64,000 nt of DNA from a virus. Within the stretch, counting starts at the first letter, position 1. Each line of letters opens with the position of its first letter. Positions 48,808-55,964 of this stretch are shown piece by piece. The position numbers and the translations under genes are program-made. The DNA is taken from positions 62,001-126,000 of IMG/VR virus record IMGVR_UViG_3300027972_000007; one strand, given 5' to 3'. The notes beneath the pieces were generated by a model that saw only the letters and a program-made list of their open reading frames with translations, was not told where the DNA came from and made no database searches.

Positions 48808-48933
48808 GCGATGATTCCTTAATTTAGCCACCGCATAATCGTATGTATCGCACTTATCAACTTCAAAAATCTTACATGGAAGCGTACACATTTTTTGGAT
48901 GGGGCACTTTTGGCATAAAGAAACAAATGGCAT
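48754..48933 (-). CDS. Small Cys-rich cassette protein
   Basis: 59 residues, GGGAGGTATT site. Cys cluster CQKCPIQKMC then CKIFEVDKC, likely a metal site; DYAVAKLRNHRKLRTTQQGMP basic tail. The C-terminal codons are part of the attC-like hairpin, which suggests a tightly trimmed cassette. Confidence 0.55.
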   Translation of the reverse strand: MPFVSLCQKCPIQKMCTLPCKIFEVDKCDTYDYAVAKLRNHRKLRTTQQGMPETQDIND

Positions 48934-48980
48934 AATACCTCCCTGCGGTGGCCTACTTATATATACTCATCGCAAATTTT

Positions 48981-49065
48981 GCACAACGTCCGACAAATGG
49001 TGAAGTTTTTGTACTCAAAAATTTGCGGGTACTCCCCACCATTTGTTTGTTGTACGAAGTTAATT
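48981..49065 (-). other. attC-like recombination site 3
   Basis: In gene orientation: TTAAC-TTCGTACAAC...GGAC-GTTGTGC. Perfect 10-bp inverted arms ACAAATGGTG / CACCATTTGT (48993-49002, 49037-49046) enclose a 34-base loop. Core AAC and GTT at both ends. Lies between the genes ending 49060 and starting 48933. Confidence 0.6.
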
Positions 49066-49248
49066 GGCGACTCCGCTTTCTTCTGCCGCCACATCTTCGA
49101 CGAACTCCGCCGAAGCGTCAGGATTTTTTTCAAGCTGCTTGATAGCGTTACAGAGTTGCTCTTTGCCAATAGCCAACTGGAAACCAATACGCGCTTCGGT
49201 CAAATTGTGCCTTGCATTTTCGAGAACTTCCAAAACCGATAGAGACAT
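49060..49248 (-). CDS. Short helical cassette protein
   Basis: 62 residues, AAAGGATCGGTT site. Fully helical (VLEVLENARHNLTEARIGFQLAIGKEQLCNAIKQLEKN) with an acidic end (EFVEDVAAEES). No family recognised. Preceded by TTTATTATAGGCCGCC, the island's common leader. Confidence 0.6.
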   Translation of the reverse strand: MSLSVLEVLENARHNLTEARIGFQLAIGKEQLCNAIKQLEKNPDASAEFVEDVAAEESGVAN

Positions 49249-49300
49249 AACCGATCCTTTCTTTGTGGCGGCCTATAATAAAGACTCACCAATTAATTTT

Positions 49301-49327
49301 GTACAACGTTCTTCGCTACTGGTGCTG
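49301..49327 (-). other. attC-like half-site 4
   Basis: In gene orientation CAGCACCAGTAGCGAAGAAC-GTTGTAC, the right-hand GTT core with GAAC before it. No clear left-hand AACTTC partner is present, so this is a half or degenerate site. It overlaps the stop of the 49316 gene. Confidence 0.4.
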
Positions 49328-49546
49328 TTTGTGTGGACACTCGCCCACGTAAATACACGCCAGTTTATCACCAACATTGCCTGTTGAATGCTCACACTCC
49401 GCACTATTGAGAGCACAAATGGCATCCATAGCGCTGTTGTGCGATATAAAATTTTTTTCAACAAGTATTAATGCTTCTGTAACCTCTATTGAGTGTGGAA
49501 AAGGTATTGAATTTAATATTATATCATAAGCATCTTTATTAGTCAT
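49316..49546 (-). CDS. Hypothetical cassette protein
   Basis: 76 residues from the ATG at 49546 (CTGGAGATTAT).  ALILVEKNFISHNSAMDAICALNSAECEHSTGNVG is the recognisable middle, with scattered Cys near the end. Function unknown. Confidence 0.55.
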   Translation of the reverse strand: MTNKDAYDIILNSIPFPHSIEVTEALILVEKNFISHNSAMDAICALNSAECEHSTGNVGDKLACIYVGECPHKQHQ

Positions 49547-49572
49547 ATAATCTCCAGAAAAAATTTTATTGC

Positions 49573-49605
49573 GTACAACGTTCACCGCACTGCGCGAAGT
49601 TGCGC
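49573..49605 (-). other. attC-like recombination site 5
   Basis: In gene orientation GCGCAAC-TTCGCGCAGTGCGG-TGAAC-GTTGTAC: inverted cores AAC/GTT with a CGC-ACT-GCG mini-stem between. It follows a 70-base stretch with no complete gene. Confidence 0.55.
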
Positions 49606-49677
49606 TAAAACTGCATTAAAATCATCATATTGAGCTAATGTTAATTTATCAGACAACTGTTGTTGTAAAGAAATTAT

Positions 49678-49920
49678 TCACCGTTCAATAAAAGCAATTT
49701 TGTTGCTGCGGTTGTTGGCTGTGCCCAGCCCACCTGCTACACCCCCGCTGTGCTGCGCTTCAATGTTTCCTTCTTGCCGGGCGATCTTCCAATCTTTTTC
49801 GTCAACAATAACGTGGCCTTCTGGTAAGTTTTTCTTAAACTCCATGCCCGGATGCCTGTGAAGAAACCCCACCGTATCATTTACTGGATACCCCAAATAT
49901 TCCTGCTTAAACACTTGCAT
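49678..49920 (-). CDS. Cassette protein with shared EAQHSGGVAGG tail
   Basis: 80 residues from the ATG at 49920 (AAAGAAAGGAACTTT). VNDTVGFLHRHPGMEFKKNLPEGHVIVDEKDW then a C-terminal IEAQHSGGVAGGLGTAN module nearly identical to the neighbouring 49991 gene (48-bp DNA repeat, 2 mismatches). The same frame continues 31 codons past its TGA without a further stop until about 49585. Confidence 0.6.
   Translation of the reverse strand: MQVFKQEYLGYPVNDTVGFLHRHPGMEFKKNLPEGHVIVDEKDWKIARQEGNIEAQHSGGVAGGLGTANNRSNKIAFIER
49714..49761 (+). repeat. 48-bp repeat, copy 1
   Basis: Begins GTTGGCTGTGCCC and ends GCTGTGCTGCGCTTC. Copy 2 at 50117-50164 differs at two positions. On the minus strand both copies encode EAQHSGGVAGG-x-GTAN in frame. 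Confidence 0.9.
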
Positions 49921-49942
49921 AAAGTTCCTTTCTTTCGCCCGG

Positions 49943-49996
49943 CCTATAATCAGCGCAGCATTGCAGCCAACGGATTGCAAAGGCATGAAGTTAAGC
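49943..49996 (-). other. attC-like site 6 with 29-bp repeated leader
   Basis: In gene orientation GCTTAAC (a perfect RYYYAAC core, 49996-49990) - TTC...TGC-CTTT-GCA mini-stem - GTTGGCT, then the 29-bp leader to CCTATAAT on the plus strand (49943-49971). The identical 29 bp recur at 50326-50354. The stop TAA of the upstream gene lies inside the core. Confidence 0.6.
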
Positions 49997-50308
49997 CCTA
50001 TAAATAGGACAATAAATAACAGCTCCATGCCCTTTACAATTAAAACCATCCTTTTCACCAACAAAAAACTCGGAACATTCCTTATTATTACAAGGCTTAA
50101 TTTTATTCTTTGTCGTGTTGGCTGTGCCCTGCCCACCTGCTACGCCCCCGCTGTGCTGCGCTTCCACCTGCTCTTGTGCGGCGATCTTTTCTTGTATCAG
50201 TTTTGCTTTCCAAATTTCCAGAAGAGCAATAGATTCCGCAAAAGTATAATCACTCTTATAAACCTGCTGCCCATTAAATTCAACAATTGACATCGTTCTG
50301 GTCTTCAT
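49991..50308 (-). CDS. Cassette protein with shared EAQHSGGVAGG module
   Basis: 105 residues from the ATG at 50308 (GAGGAGTAAAA). MSIVEFNGQQVYKSDYTF, a helix, VEAQHSGGVAGGQGTAN (shared with the 49678 protein), then a C-terminal CNNKECSEFF...C-K-G..YCPIYRA Cys cluster. Stop TAA falls within the attC core. Unknown function. Confidence 0.6.
   Translation of the reverse strand: MKTRTMSIVEFNGQQVYKSDYTFAESIALLEIWKAKLIQEKIAAQEQVEAQHSGGVAGGQGTANTTKNKIKPCNNKECSEFFVGEKDGFNCKGHGAVIYCPIYRA
50117..50164 (+). repeat. 48-bp repeat, copy 2
   Basis: Second copy of the repeat at 49714-49761, two mismatches. Inside the 49991 gene, encoding the same peptide module. Confidence 0.9.
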
Positions 50309-50325
50309 TTTTACTCCTCGCCGCA

Positions 50326-50354
50326 CCTATAATCAGCGCAGCATTGCAGCCAAC
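50326..50354 (-). repeat. 29-bp cassette leader, copy 2, with terminal GTTGGCT core
   Basis: Identical to 49943-49971. In gene orientation it starts GTTGGCTGCAATGC and ends ATTATAGG. It is the right boundary of the GC-rich island; beyond it the sequence returns to AT-rich phage DNA. Confidence 0.8.
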
Positions 50355-50387
50355 TATACAAAGTATGTAATAACTATATATGTATAT

Positions 50388-50585
50388 CTATTTCTTCTTT
50401 TCATTATAACTCAATATATTATCAACATTTACATGCATTTCTTTTAACATTTTAATTGCTGCTTTTTCTAAAAAATATGATAATGAACCACAAGACTTTT
50501 TACAACCTAATTTTTTAGAATTTAAACAACAAGTTTCAGTTAATTTACTATTCCACATAATTGTTGTCGTTTTTTTATTTATCAT
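50388..50585 (-). CDS. Small Cys-rich protein from a leaderless mRNA
   Basis: 65 residues. The promoter at 50592-50620 predicts +1 at 50585, the first base of ATG, and there is no ribosome site. Cys cluster TCCLNSKKLGCKKSCG near the middle, basic N- and C-termini. Function unknown. Confidence 0.6.
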   Translation of the reverse strand: MINKKTTTIMWNSKLTETCCLNSKKLGCKKSCGSLSYFLEKAAIKMLKEMHVNVDNILSYNEKKK

Positions 50586-50591
50586 ATTTAT

Positions 50592-50620
50592 AATATATAT
50601 TATAATAAGAAATAAGTCAA
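50592..50620 (-). promoter_or_regulatory. Phage promoter giving a leaderless transcript
   Basis: TTGACT (50620-50615), 17-base spacer, TATATT (50597-50592) on the minus strand. Spacing to the ATG is the same as for cca at 14929. Confidence 0.8.
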
Positions 50621-50632
50621 GATAAAAATAAA

Positions 50633-51451
50633 TTATTTTCGGATTAATGACGCTATAATATCGTCATTTAAAATTTCTATCTTAACCATAGTTGTTGACA
50701 TTTCAACCCAATTAGCCTGTCCTGGTTGTATTATAACTGTTTTGCCAATATTAGTTTTCCATACGCCGGTAATAGAATAAGATTCATGAATGTGGCCACA
50801 TAATACTAATAATGGTTGAGTTTTTTCTATCCACTTATATATTGATTTCGAACCGACTCGTTTGCCATTAGAACAAACATCTAATTCCAATCCATGTGGT
50901 GGCTGGTGAATAGACATTATAGTTTTATTATCAACATTTATTTTATCTAAATCTTCTTCTATAGTTGTTCTCTCTCTAAAATATTTTTCTACGTCGTTTA
51001 TTATATAATAACCATTTTTATCAAAATCGCATGGCGTTCCAATATATGGTTCATTACATTTCCAACCAGAATAATCTAATTTGCATGCTGCTTTTAATCC
51101 GAACGGGTAATCTAATACATAAGGATACGATTTAAAATCGTATTCGCCATAATTAAAATATTTCATTTCGTCTAATAATTTACCATATTTTCTGAAATTT
51201 TCTTTCCAAACATACAAATCATCATTACCGAAAGATGTAAGAATTTCTATATCATTTCTTTTGCATGTTGTATAAAAATTCTTTAAAAATCCTTTAATAA
51301 ATTTCTTTTGAGTATTAAATATATCATTTCCTTTTGGCAATATATCTGCACCGAGATGAATTAAATTTATCTCATTTTCAATAGCAAAATTAAAAACATT
51401 TTCATAATGTTTTTCTTTGCCGTGCAAATCTGTAGCATATAAAAATTTCAT
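50633..51451 (-). CDS. Metallophosphoesterase
   Basis: 272 residues. Calcineurin-like metal motifs in order: ATDLHGKE, HLGADILP, FGNDDLY, IHQPPHGLE and CGHIHES, with two-metal ligands Asp/His/Asn. Could be a nucleotide or phosphodiester hydrolase; substrate unknown. Downstream of the GT10 gene with a 4-base overlap. Confidence 0.88.
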   Translation of the reverse strand: MKFLYATDLHGKEKHYENVFNFAIENEINLIHLGADILPKGNDIFNTQKKFIKGFLKNFYTTCKRNDIEILTSFGNDDLYVWKENFRKYGKLLDEMKYFNYGEYDFKSYPYVLDYPFGLKAACKLDYSGWKCNEPYIGTPCDFDKNGYYIINDVEKYFRERTTIEEDLDKINVDNKTIMSIHQPPHGLELDVCSNGKRVGSKSIYKWIEKTQPLLVLCGHIHESYSITGVWKTNIGKTVIIQPGQANWVEMSTTMVKIEILNDDIIASLIRK

Positions 51452-52272
51452 AATTTTTTTAACAGATTATCCCATAACCAATTTTCTGGTACTGTATATT
51501 TTTTTGCTTCTTCAAAATTTTCCTTAACATACTCTAATTTTTCATTATAATCTTTTTCGCTAATATTTTTTAAAATAACATCTAATTCATCTAATGTTCG
51601 AAAATGATAAAAACCATCTAAATTAAAAAATTTACCGATACTTGGGCAACCCCAATAAATAGGAATTACTCCTGTAACAAAACAATCAATAATTTTTTCA
51701 GTAAAATAATAATCAAAACTTCCATTTTCAACTACTATTTGATAACGATAATCTTTCAAAGCTTCCAACTTATACTCAATCTCTTTATATCCTCTTCCGG
51801 CAATAAAATCAATTTTATCTTTAAACTTTTCTATTATTTGATGTCTCAAAATATGACCGTCAGTATGTTTTTTATTACTAAAAATAACAGATAAATTTTT
51901 AGATTTTTCATATAATAACTGATCTTTTTCTTCAATCCAACAGCCTGAAGAAGGAATAAATTTAAAATTCATTCCGCGCTTTAAAATATCTCTATTATAC
52001 GTTAAAATATAGGTAAATTTTTGACTATTATTAAACAAAAAATCATAACCACTTCTATTAATATAAATCGGCTCAAAAATAGTTGCTATATTAATATCAC
52101 TTTTATTATTAATAGTATCTATTTCATGAATATGATTGCCAGTAAAAAAAGTTATTTTTTGTTTTGTATCAGTTCGATTCCAGATAAAGTTTTTTGGAAT
52201 AACTTTTAAATTGCCATTACTGATAGAATGTGTATGTGCAAAAGACGAATCTCTTAATCTTATTTCATTCAT
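51448..52272 (-). CDS. Glycosyltransferase family 10 (fucosyltransferase-like)
   Basis: 274 residues. The GT10 donor-binding signature is clear: YRYQIVVENGSFDYYFTEKI followed by CFVTGVIPIYWGCPSIGKFF. Known GT10 enzymes transfer L-fucose from GDP-fucose in alpha-1,3 or 1,4 linkage. The window also encodes GDP-L-fucose synthase at 15828, supporting this donor. Acceptor unknown; no signal peptide, so it acts in the cytosol. Confidence 0.88.
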   Translation of the reverse strand: MNEIRLRDSSFAHTHSISNGNLKVIPKNFIWNRTDTKQKITFFTGNHIHEIDTINNKSDINIATIFEPIYINRSGYDFLFNNSQKFTYILTYNRDILKRGMNFKFIPSSGCWIEEKDQLLYEKSKNLSVIFSNKKHTDGHILRHQIIEKFKDKIDFIAGRGYKEIEYKLEALKDYRYQIVVENGSFDYYFTEKIIDCFVTGVIPIYWGCPSIGKFFNLDGFYHFRTLDELDVILKNISEKDYNEKLEYVKENFEEAKKYTVPENWLWDNLLKKL

Positions 52273-52300
52273 GTTTATTCTACTTCTTTAATTAATATTA

Positions 52301-52495
52301 TTACTGGACTTTTATCGTAAAATCAACAATATTTATTTTCATATTTTTAATCTGGGATAACCACCAATTTATCATTGTATCATATTCTTTATTACATTTA
52401 TCGCATATATGATATGTTTTAATTCCGCGATAAAGAATCGATATATTTTTCTCCATTTTTCTTCCACAACGATCACAAGTATAAGTTGCTGACAT
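52301..52495 (-). CDS. Small zinc protein
   Basis: 64 residues, GGAGGTTTTTA site. CDRCGRK at residues 7-13 and CDKCNKEY near 31 form a zinc-ribbon. C-terminal WWLSQIKNMK. Unknown function. Confidence 0.6.
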   Translation of the reverse strand: MSATYTCDRCGRKMEKNISILYRGIKTYHICDKCNKEYDTMINWWLSQIKNMKINIVDFTIKVQ

Positions 52496-52516
52496 TAAAA
52501 ACCTCCTAATTCTAAT

Positions 52517-53233
52517 TTATTTCAATTCCATAATTCTTTTAAAACAATCGTGTTGCAACGATACATTAACATCATGGTCATTTAAATTAGTTTCCAAGTT
52601 ATAAATATAATTAATATCTTCAGTATATAAAATTTTATCTTCTCCAGCCATTTCAATCATTGGAGTATATATAGCAGCATCGCCAGCCATTCGCCAATAA
52701 TAATTTGTTACTGGGTCTATTAATTTTTGTTTATCGATTTTTCTGAAAAGAAATGCTTTAAATGTTCTTAAATGAGATGACGACCATGATAATTTTCTTA
52801 ATTGATTAAATGGTTGCGGTTTTTTAGAAAAGCCTTTGATTATGCTATCCTTATTATTATATATTAAAAATTGCCCGAATGTCATTAAAATATTATTTTT
52901 ATAATAATTTACTATTCTATCAAAAACACTTTTATCATTTTCTGGCAACCAATCATCTAAATCAATAGAAACACAAACATCATCATCTTTTATTTCAGGA
53001 TTTTGTATTGTTTCATAATAATTGCCTGGTACATATAATTTTTTTGTATTACTGATTAAATTAAATCGTTTATCATTTTTAATTAAATCTTGCAAATACA
53101 ATTGGCTTCCATCATTCGAACAATCATCACGAATATATGCTTTCCAATCGCCATAATTCTGGTTTAAAATAGAATTTATGGTTCTATGAACGTATGAACT
53201 ATAATTATAGCCGCATAAAATTAATCGTAACAT
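52517..53233 (-). CDS. Glycosyltransferase family 2
   Basis: 238 residues from the ATG at 53233 (AAGGATTAAA). LILCGYNYSSYVHRTINSILNQNYGDWKAYIRDDCSNDGS is the GT2 nucleotide-binding start with the DD motif; CVSIDLDDWLPEN supplies the DxD. Transfers a sugar to an unknown acceptor. Confidence 0.9.
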   Translation of the reverse strand: MLRLILCGYNYSSYVHRTINSILNQNYGDWKAYIRDDCSNDGSQLYLQDLIKNDKRFNLISNTKKLYVPGNYYETIQNPEIKDDDVCVSIDLDDWLPENDKSVFDRIVNYYKNNILMTFGQFLIYNNKDSIIKGFSKKPQPFNQLRKLSWSSSHLRTFKAFLFRKIDKQKLIDPVTNYYWRMAGDAAIYTPMIEMAGEDKILYTEDINYIYNLETNLNDHDVNVSLQHDCFKRIMELK

Positions 53234-53234
53234 T

Positions 53235-53408
53235 TTAATCCTTTTGAAAACAACCACGTAAAAAACTAATAACACCGAAAAGTAGTGCTAAAATAATACC
53301 AATCGTCCAAATTCCACCCTTCGTTGTTGCCTTGGTAACAACTCGCCTTATACTTTTTCCTGCATTTTCAAATCCATTATTAATTTTATCAAATAATATT
53401 ACATCCAT
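53235..53408 (-). CDS. Tail-anchored-like membrane protein
   Basis: 57 residues, TGGAGTTAATTT site. Basic amphipathic N-terminus, one C-terminal hydrophobic helix WTIGIILALLFGVISFL, then RGCFQKD. Function unknown. Confidence 0.55.
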   Translation of the reverse strand: MDVILFDKINNGFENAGKSIRRVVTKATTKGGIWTIGIILALLFGVISFLRGCFQKD

Positions 53409-53421
53409 AAATTAACTCCAT

Positions 53422-53613
53422 TTAATTCATTTTATCAAATAATATTTTTGCTTGTTCATATTCTTCTTTAGATACCATTTTTGGATTATTCATTCTTTCG
53501 ATAATTTTTTTAGCATCTTTCCCTTTTACTAATAAATCATTTCTATTATTAATTAAAAATTTCAAAATAATTAATAATAAAATTATCAAAATAATTTCAA
53601 ATATTAAAATCAT
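53422..53613 (-). CDS. Single-pass membrane protein
   Basis: 63 residues. N-terminal helix ILIFEIILIILLLIILKFLI, then a cytoplasmic Lys-rich part (KGKDAKKIIERMNN). Overlaps the next gene by 4 bases. Function unknown. Confidence 0.55.
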   Translation of the reverse strand: MILIFEIILIILLLIILKFLINNRNDLLVKGKDAKKIIERMNNPKMVSKEEYEQAKILFDKMN

Positions 53614-53804
53614 TCTACTAACAGATCATTTTCTTCTGCTCCGCCTTCTTCAATTTTATTAACCAAATCTAAAGGATTTTCTTGCCATTCATAACCACAA
53701 TTTTTGCATTTTCTTATCATTTTTTCTGAATTTCTATCATATCTCGTAAAAGCATCATTAGCACCACATTTAATACAACCTGAAAAATTTGAAAATAATT
53801 TCAT
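53610..53804 (-). CDS. Small zinc-ribbon protein
   Basis: 64 residues, AGAGGTATAA site. CIKCGANDAF and CKNCGYEWQ form a TFIIS-like zinc ribbon; acidic C-terminus. Possibly transcription- or RNA-related by fold, role unknown. Confidence 0.65.
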   Translation of the reverse strand: MKLFSNFSGCIKCGANDAFTRYDRNSEKMIRKCKNCGYEWQENPLDLVNKIEEGGAEENDLLVE

Positions 53805-53844
53805 TTATACCTCTTTTTATAAATAATTAAAAGGAGAAAAATAT

Positions 53845-54123
53845 ATGGAAAGTAATTTTAGTGCTGACGAAAATAAATCAAAATTAGCCGCAAATACTAA
53901 TCTAGTTAAATCTAAAAGTTTTATACTTTTCACGCTTGACGATATTACTAAAAATATCTCTGTTAATTTATATACTGATATGAATGCAATGGAATTTTCT
54001 GGTTTCATGCAATTCATAATTCGCAGCTGCGAAAATAGATTAGAGGAATTCATGAATGAAATAGAAAATACTGACAAAGACGATGAAAACATAGACGACC
54101 TTGACACTGAAAATTTTAACTAA
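53845..54123 (+). CDS. Isolated plus-strand acidic protein
   Basis: 92 residues, strong AAAGGAGAAAAATAT site, on the opposite strand from all neighbours. Soluble, with a conserved-looking core FILFTLDDITKNISVNLY and a very acidic C-terminus (ENTDKDDENIDDLDTENF). Its end overlaps the minus-strand gene at 54116 by 8 bases. Acidic DNA-mimic or anti-defence roles are conceivable but unproven. Confidence 0.6.
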   Translation: MESNFSADENKSKLAANTNLVKSKSFILFTLDDITKNISVNLYTDMNAMEFSGFMQFIIRSCENRLEEFMNEIENTDKDDENIDDLDTENFN

Positions 54124-54328
54124 TTTTATATTTTTTATTTGGGTTCGTTTTTCCTCTAAAAGAAAACAATGGACATAAAGTCGACGAACAATCTTTTGGG
54201 TTTGCATCAGGCATACAATCTGAACACATCAACTTTATTGCTTTTCTTGGCGAAACAACCATTTCAAATGTTTCGCCATTAATTTGCACCTTCGTGAGTG
54301 GTTTTATTTTTTTAACTACATCTGGCAT
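54116..54328 (-). CDS. Small zinc protein (RKAIKxxCxDC type)
   Basis: 70 residues, GGGAGAAATAA site, own promoter. VSPRKAIKLMCSDCMPDANPKDCSSTLCPLFSFRGK resembles small phage proteins in which CxxC and C..CPL bind zinc. Function unknown. Faces the plus-strand gene at 53845. Confidence 0.65.
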   Translation of the reverse strand: MPDVVKKIKPLTKVQINGETFEMVVSPRKAIKLMCSDCMPDANPKDCSSTLCPLFSFRGKTNPNKKYKIS

Positions 54329-54359
54329 TTATTTCTCCCATTATATTTTTATACTATAA

Positions 54360-54386
54360 AATATATTAATTAACATAAAAAGTCAA
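54360..54386 (-). promoter_or_regulatory. Phage promoter, variant
   Basis: TTGACT (54386-54381) and TATATT (54365-54360) on the minus strand, but with a 15-base spacer and a decayed palindrome. Drives the 54116 gene. Confidence 0.6.
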
Positions 54387-54389
54387 GGA

Positions 54390-54746
54390 TTATTTTTTAT
54401 ATATTTTTCTTTTAAATTCATTTCTATGTTTTGGGCAATATTTTGGATATATATAAGTTCCAGGAAAAATCTTAATGAGAAATTGCTCTTTACAACATTC
54501 ACAATTATAAATCAAAATTTGATTATCAATAAATGTATGTTTAATAATTTGATTATTTAATAATATATTTTCTTTAATTCCATTTAAATCTATTTTATGA
54601 TAAATTTCATTTTTGAATTCTTTTGTTCTATGTTTTGGACAATATTTTGCTGCGGTATGCTTCGAGGTAAATGTATTACCACAATTTGGATATATACACG
54701 TATATGATTTTTGTTTTCTTTCATGAACTTTTTTTGGTGTTTTCAA
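54390..54746 (-). CDS. Duplicated zinc-knuckle protein, probable TTG start
   Basis: About 118 residues from TTG at 54746, which has TTGGAGATAAAA directly upstream. Two similar halves each carry a Cys pair followed by KYCPKHR: CIYPNCGNTF...KYCPKHRTKEF and CECCKEQF...KYCPKHRNEF. This is an internal duplication of a CxxC...CxxH zinc knuckle. Nucleic-acid binding likely. Confidence 0.6.
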   Translation of the reverse strand: MKTPKKVHERKQKSYTCIYPNCGNTFTSKHTAAKYCPKHRTKEFKNEIYHKIDLNGIKENILLNNQIIKHTFIDNQILIYNCECCKEQFLIKIFPGTYIYPKYCPKHRNEFKRKIYKK

Positions 54747-54774
54747 TTTTATCTCCAAATTTTTAATTGTGTTT

Positions 54775-55326
54775 CTACAATTTTACATTACAAATATTAT
54801 CAACAACATTAATATTTTTATATTTTCTGGTATTATAATTATAACGTGTTTTTGAATTAGAAATCAGAAAAGTTTTAATACCTAAATCAACTGCAGATTT
54901 GCACTCTTTAGGATTATCGTCAATCCATATATCTAATTTTTCATTAATGAATTGAAATTTTTTTGGGCTGTCTGGATTAACAAAAATTATTTTATCAAAT
55001 CTATCAAAATAATTATTCAGCATTCTTTTTGTATCTAATCTAACTCTCGAATCTCTTGCAGAAATAACAACTAATGTATGTCCTTTTTTCTTCCACTCTT
55101 CTAATTTAGATTTAAGATTTTTAATTGGTTTAGTATATTTTTTGTTGCACATATAAATAGGATTTTTGTATCTGCGAAATACTTCTTCTCTAATAACATC
55201 AGGCACGCCAGTTAAATCCCATTTAATAATATCTTTTTTAGTATAATTGTAACCATGTTCTTTTGAAACACATTCAATTATATAATTATCAAACATGGTT
55301 CCATCAACGTCAATTCCAATAATCAT
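54775..55326 (-). CDS. HAD-family nucleotidase-like phosphatase
   Basis: 183 residues. HAD motifs IGIDVDGTMFDNY (nucleophile DxDGT), VVISARDSRVR, and IWIDDNPKECKSAV. Matches the 5'(3')-deoxyribonucleotidase-like group. May recycle nucleotides. Its frame overlaps the next gene by 4 bases. Confidence 0.8.
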   Translation of the reverse strand: MIIGIDVDGTMFDNYIIECVSKEHGYNYTKKDIIKWDLTGVPDVIREEVFRRYKNPIYMCNKKYTKPIKNLKSKLEEWKKKGHTLVVISARDSRVRLDTKRMLNNYFDRFDKIIFVNPDSPKKFQFINEKLDIWIDDNPKECKSAVDLGIKTFLISNSKTRYNYNTRKYKNINVVDNICNVKL

Positions 55327-55559
55327 TTTTTATCCTCGCGATCTCTAAACCATCTTTTACCTTCTTCATCGATTTCCATTCTAATATCTTCGCATGATAA
55401 ATTTTCTATTGCTTGTGCATAATGAGAAAATGCTTTTATAAATATTTCACCACATCTACCATAACTTGATAGTATATATTTAACATATTCGTATGCTAAA
55501 TTAGGCACATCTGATATTGGCGCATTAATTAATTCTAATGCTCTTTGTTCAGCCTTCAT
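55323..55559 (-). CDS. Hypothetical protein
   Basis: 78 residues. Helical, LAYEYVKYILSSYGRCGEIFIKAFSHYAQAIENL; no motif. Start 2 bases after the FmdB-like gene. Confidence 0.5.
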   Translation of the reverse strand: MKAEQRALELINAPISDVPNLAYEYVKYILSSYGRCGEIFIKAFSHYAQAIENLSCEDIRMEIDEEGKRWFRDREDKK

Positions 55560-55560
55560 T

Positions 55561-55833
55561 CTAATATGGGTCTCTTTCTCTCGTTAAGACTCTCGCTTGT
55601 TCTGTTAATGGCAGATTTTTTTTCCAAGCATGTTTACCATATTCGTTCATATAACACCATCCAACAATATCGAATGATTGTCTTTGAGTGGAACAGACAC
55701 GTTCTAATATTCCTTCATTACATTTTGGACATTTCAAATCTTTTGGTGGATGGAAATCTTCTGGTAATGAAAAACTATTATTATATTCTTTTTTAAAACC
55801 ACATTTAGGACACAAATAATCGTGAAAAGCCAT
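55561..55833 (-). CDS. FmdB-like zinc-ribbon protein
   Basis: 90 residues, AAAGGAGTTTTAGA site. N-terminal YLCPKCGFKKEYN and CPKCNEG give the two CxxC knuckles typical of the FmdB-type zinc ribbon; the basic C-terminus is phage-specific. Probably regulatory or nucleic-acid binding. Confidence 0.7.
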   Translation of the reverse strand: MAFHDYLCPKCGFKKEYNNSFSLPEDFHPPKDLKCPKCNEGILERVCSTQRQSFDIVGWCYMNEYGKHAWKKNLPLTEQARVLTRERDPY

Positions 55834-55845
55834 TCTAAAACTCCT

Positions 55846-55962
55846 TTATATAAACATTTCTTCACAGTATATATTTTTTGAATATTTATTTATTATACAA
55901 AATCTAAAAATTAAAAATAAAGCAATAAATAAACCAAATACAATTAAAAATATTCTTTTCAT
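55846..55962 (-). CDS. 38-residue membrane peptide
   Basis: GAGGTAAAA site. One hydrophobic segment RIFLIVFGLFIALFLIFRFCII, polar tail. Function unknown. Confidence 0.5.
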   Translation of the reverse strand: MKRIFLIVFGLFIALFLIFRFCIINKYSKNIYCEEMFI

Positions 55963-55964
55963 TT

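Noticed and set aside
48957-49464. Overlapping ORFs of both strands in the GC-rich island
   Set aside because: Longer overlapping frames exist because the island has fewer stop codons, but only the minus-strand frames with ribosome sites just after the CCTATAAT leaders fit the repeated cassette layout.
49585-49680. Read-through gene after the TGA at 49678
   Set aside because: The frame stays open for 31 codons beyond the TGA and reads like protein, but there is no start or ribosome site and other genes here use TGA as a normal stop. Treated as a gene fragment, not as stop-codon reassignment.
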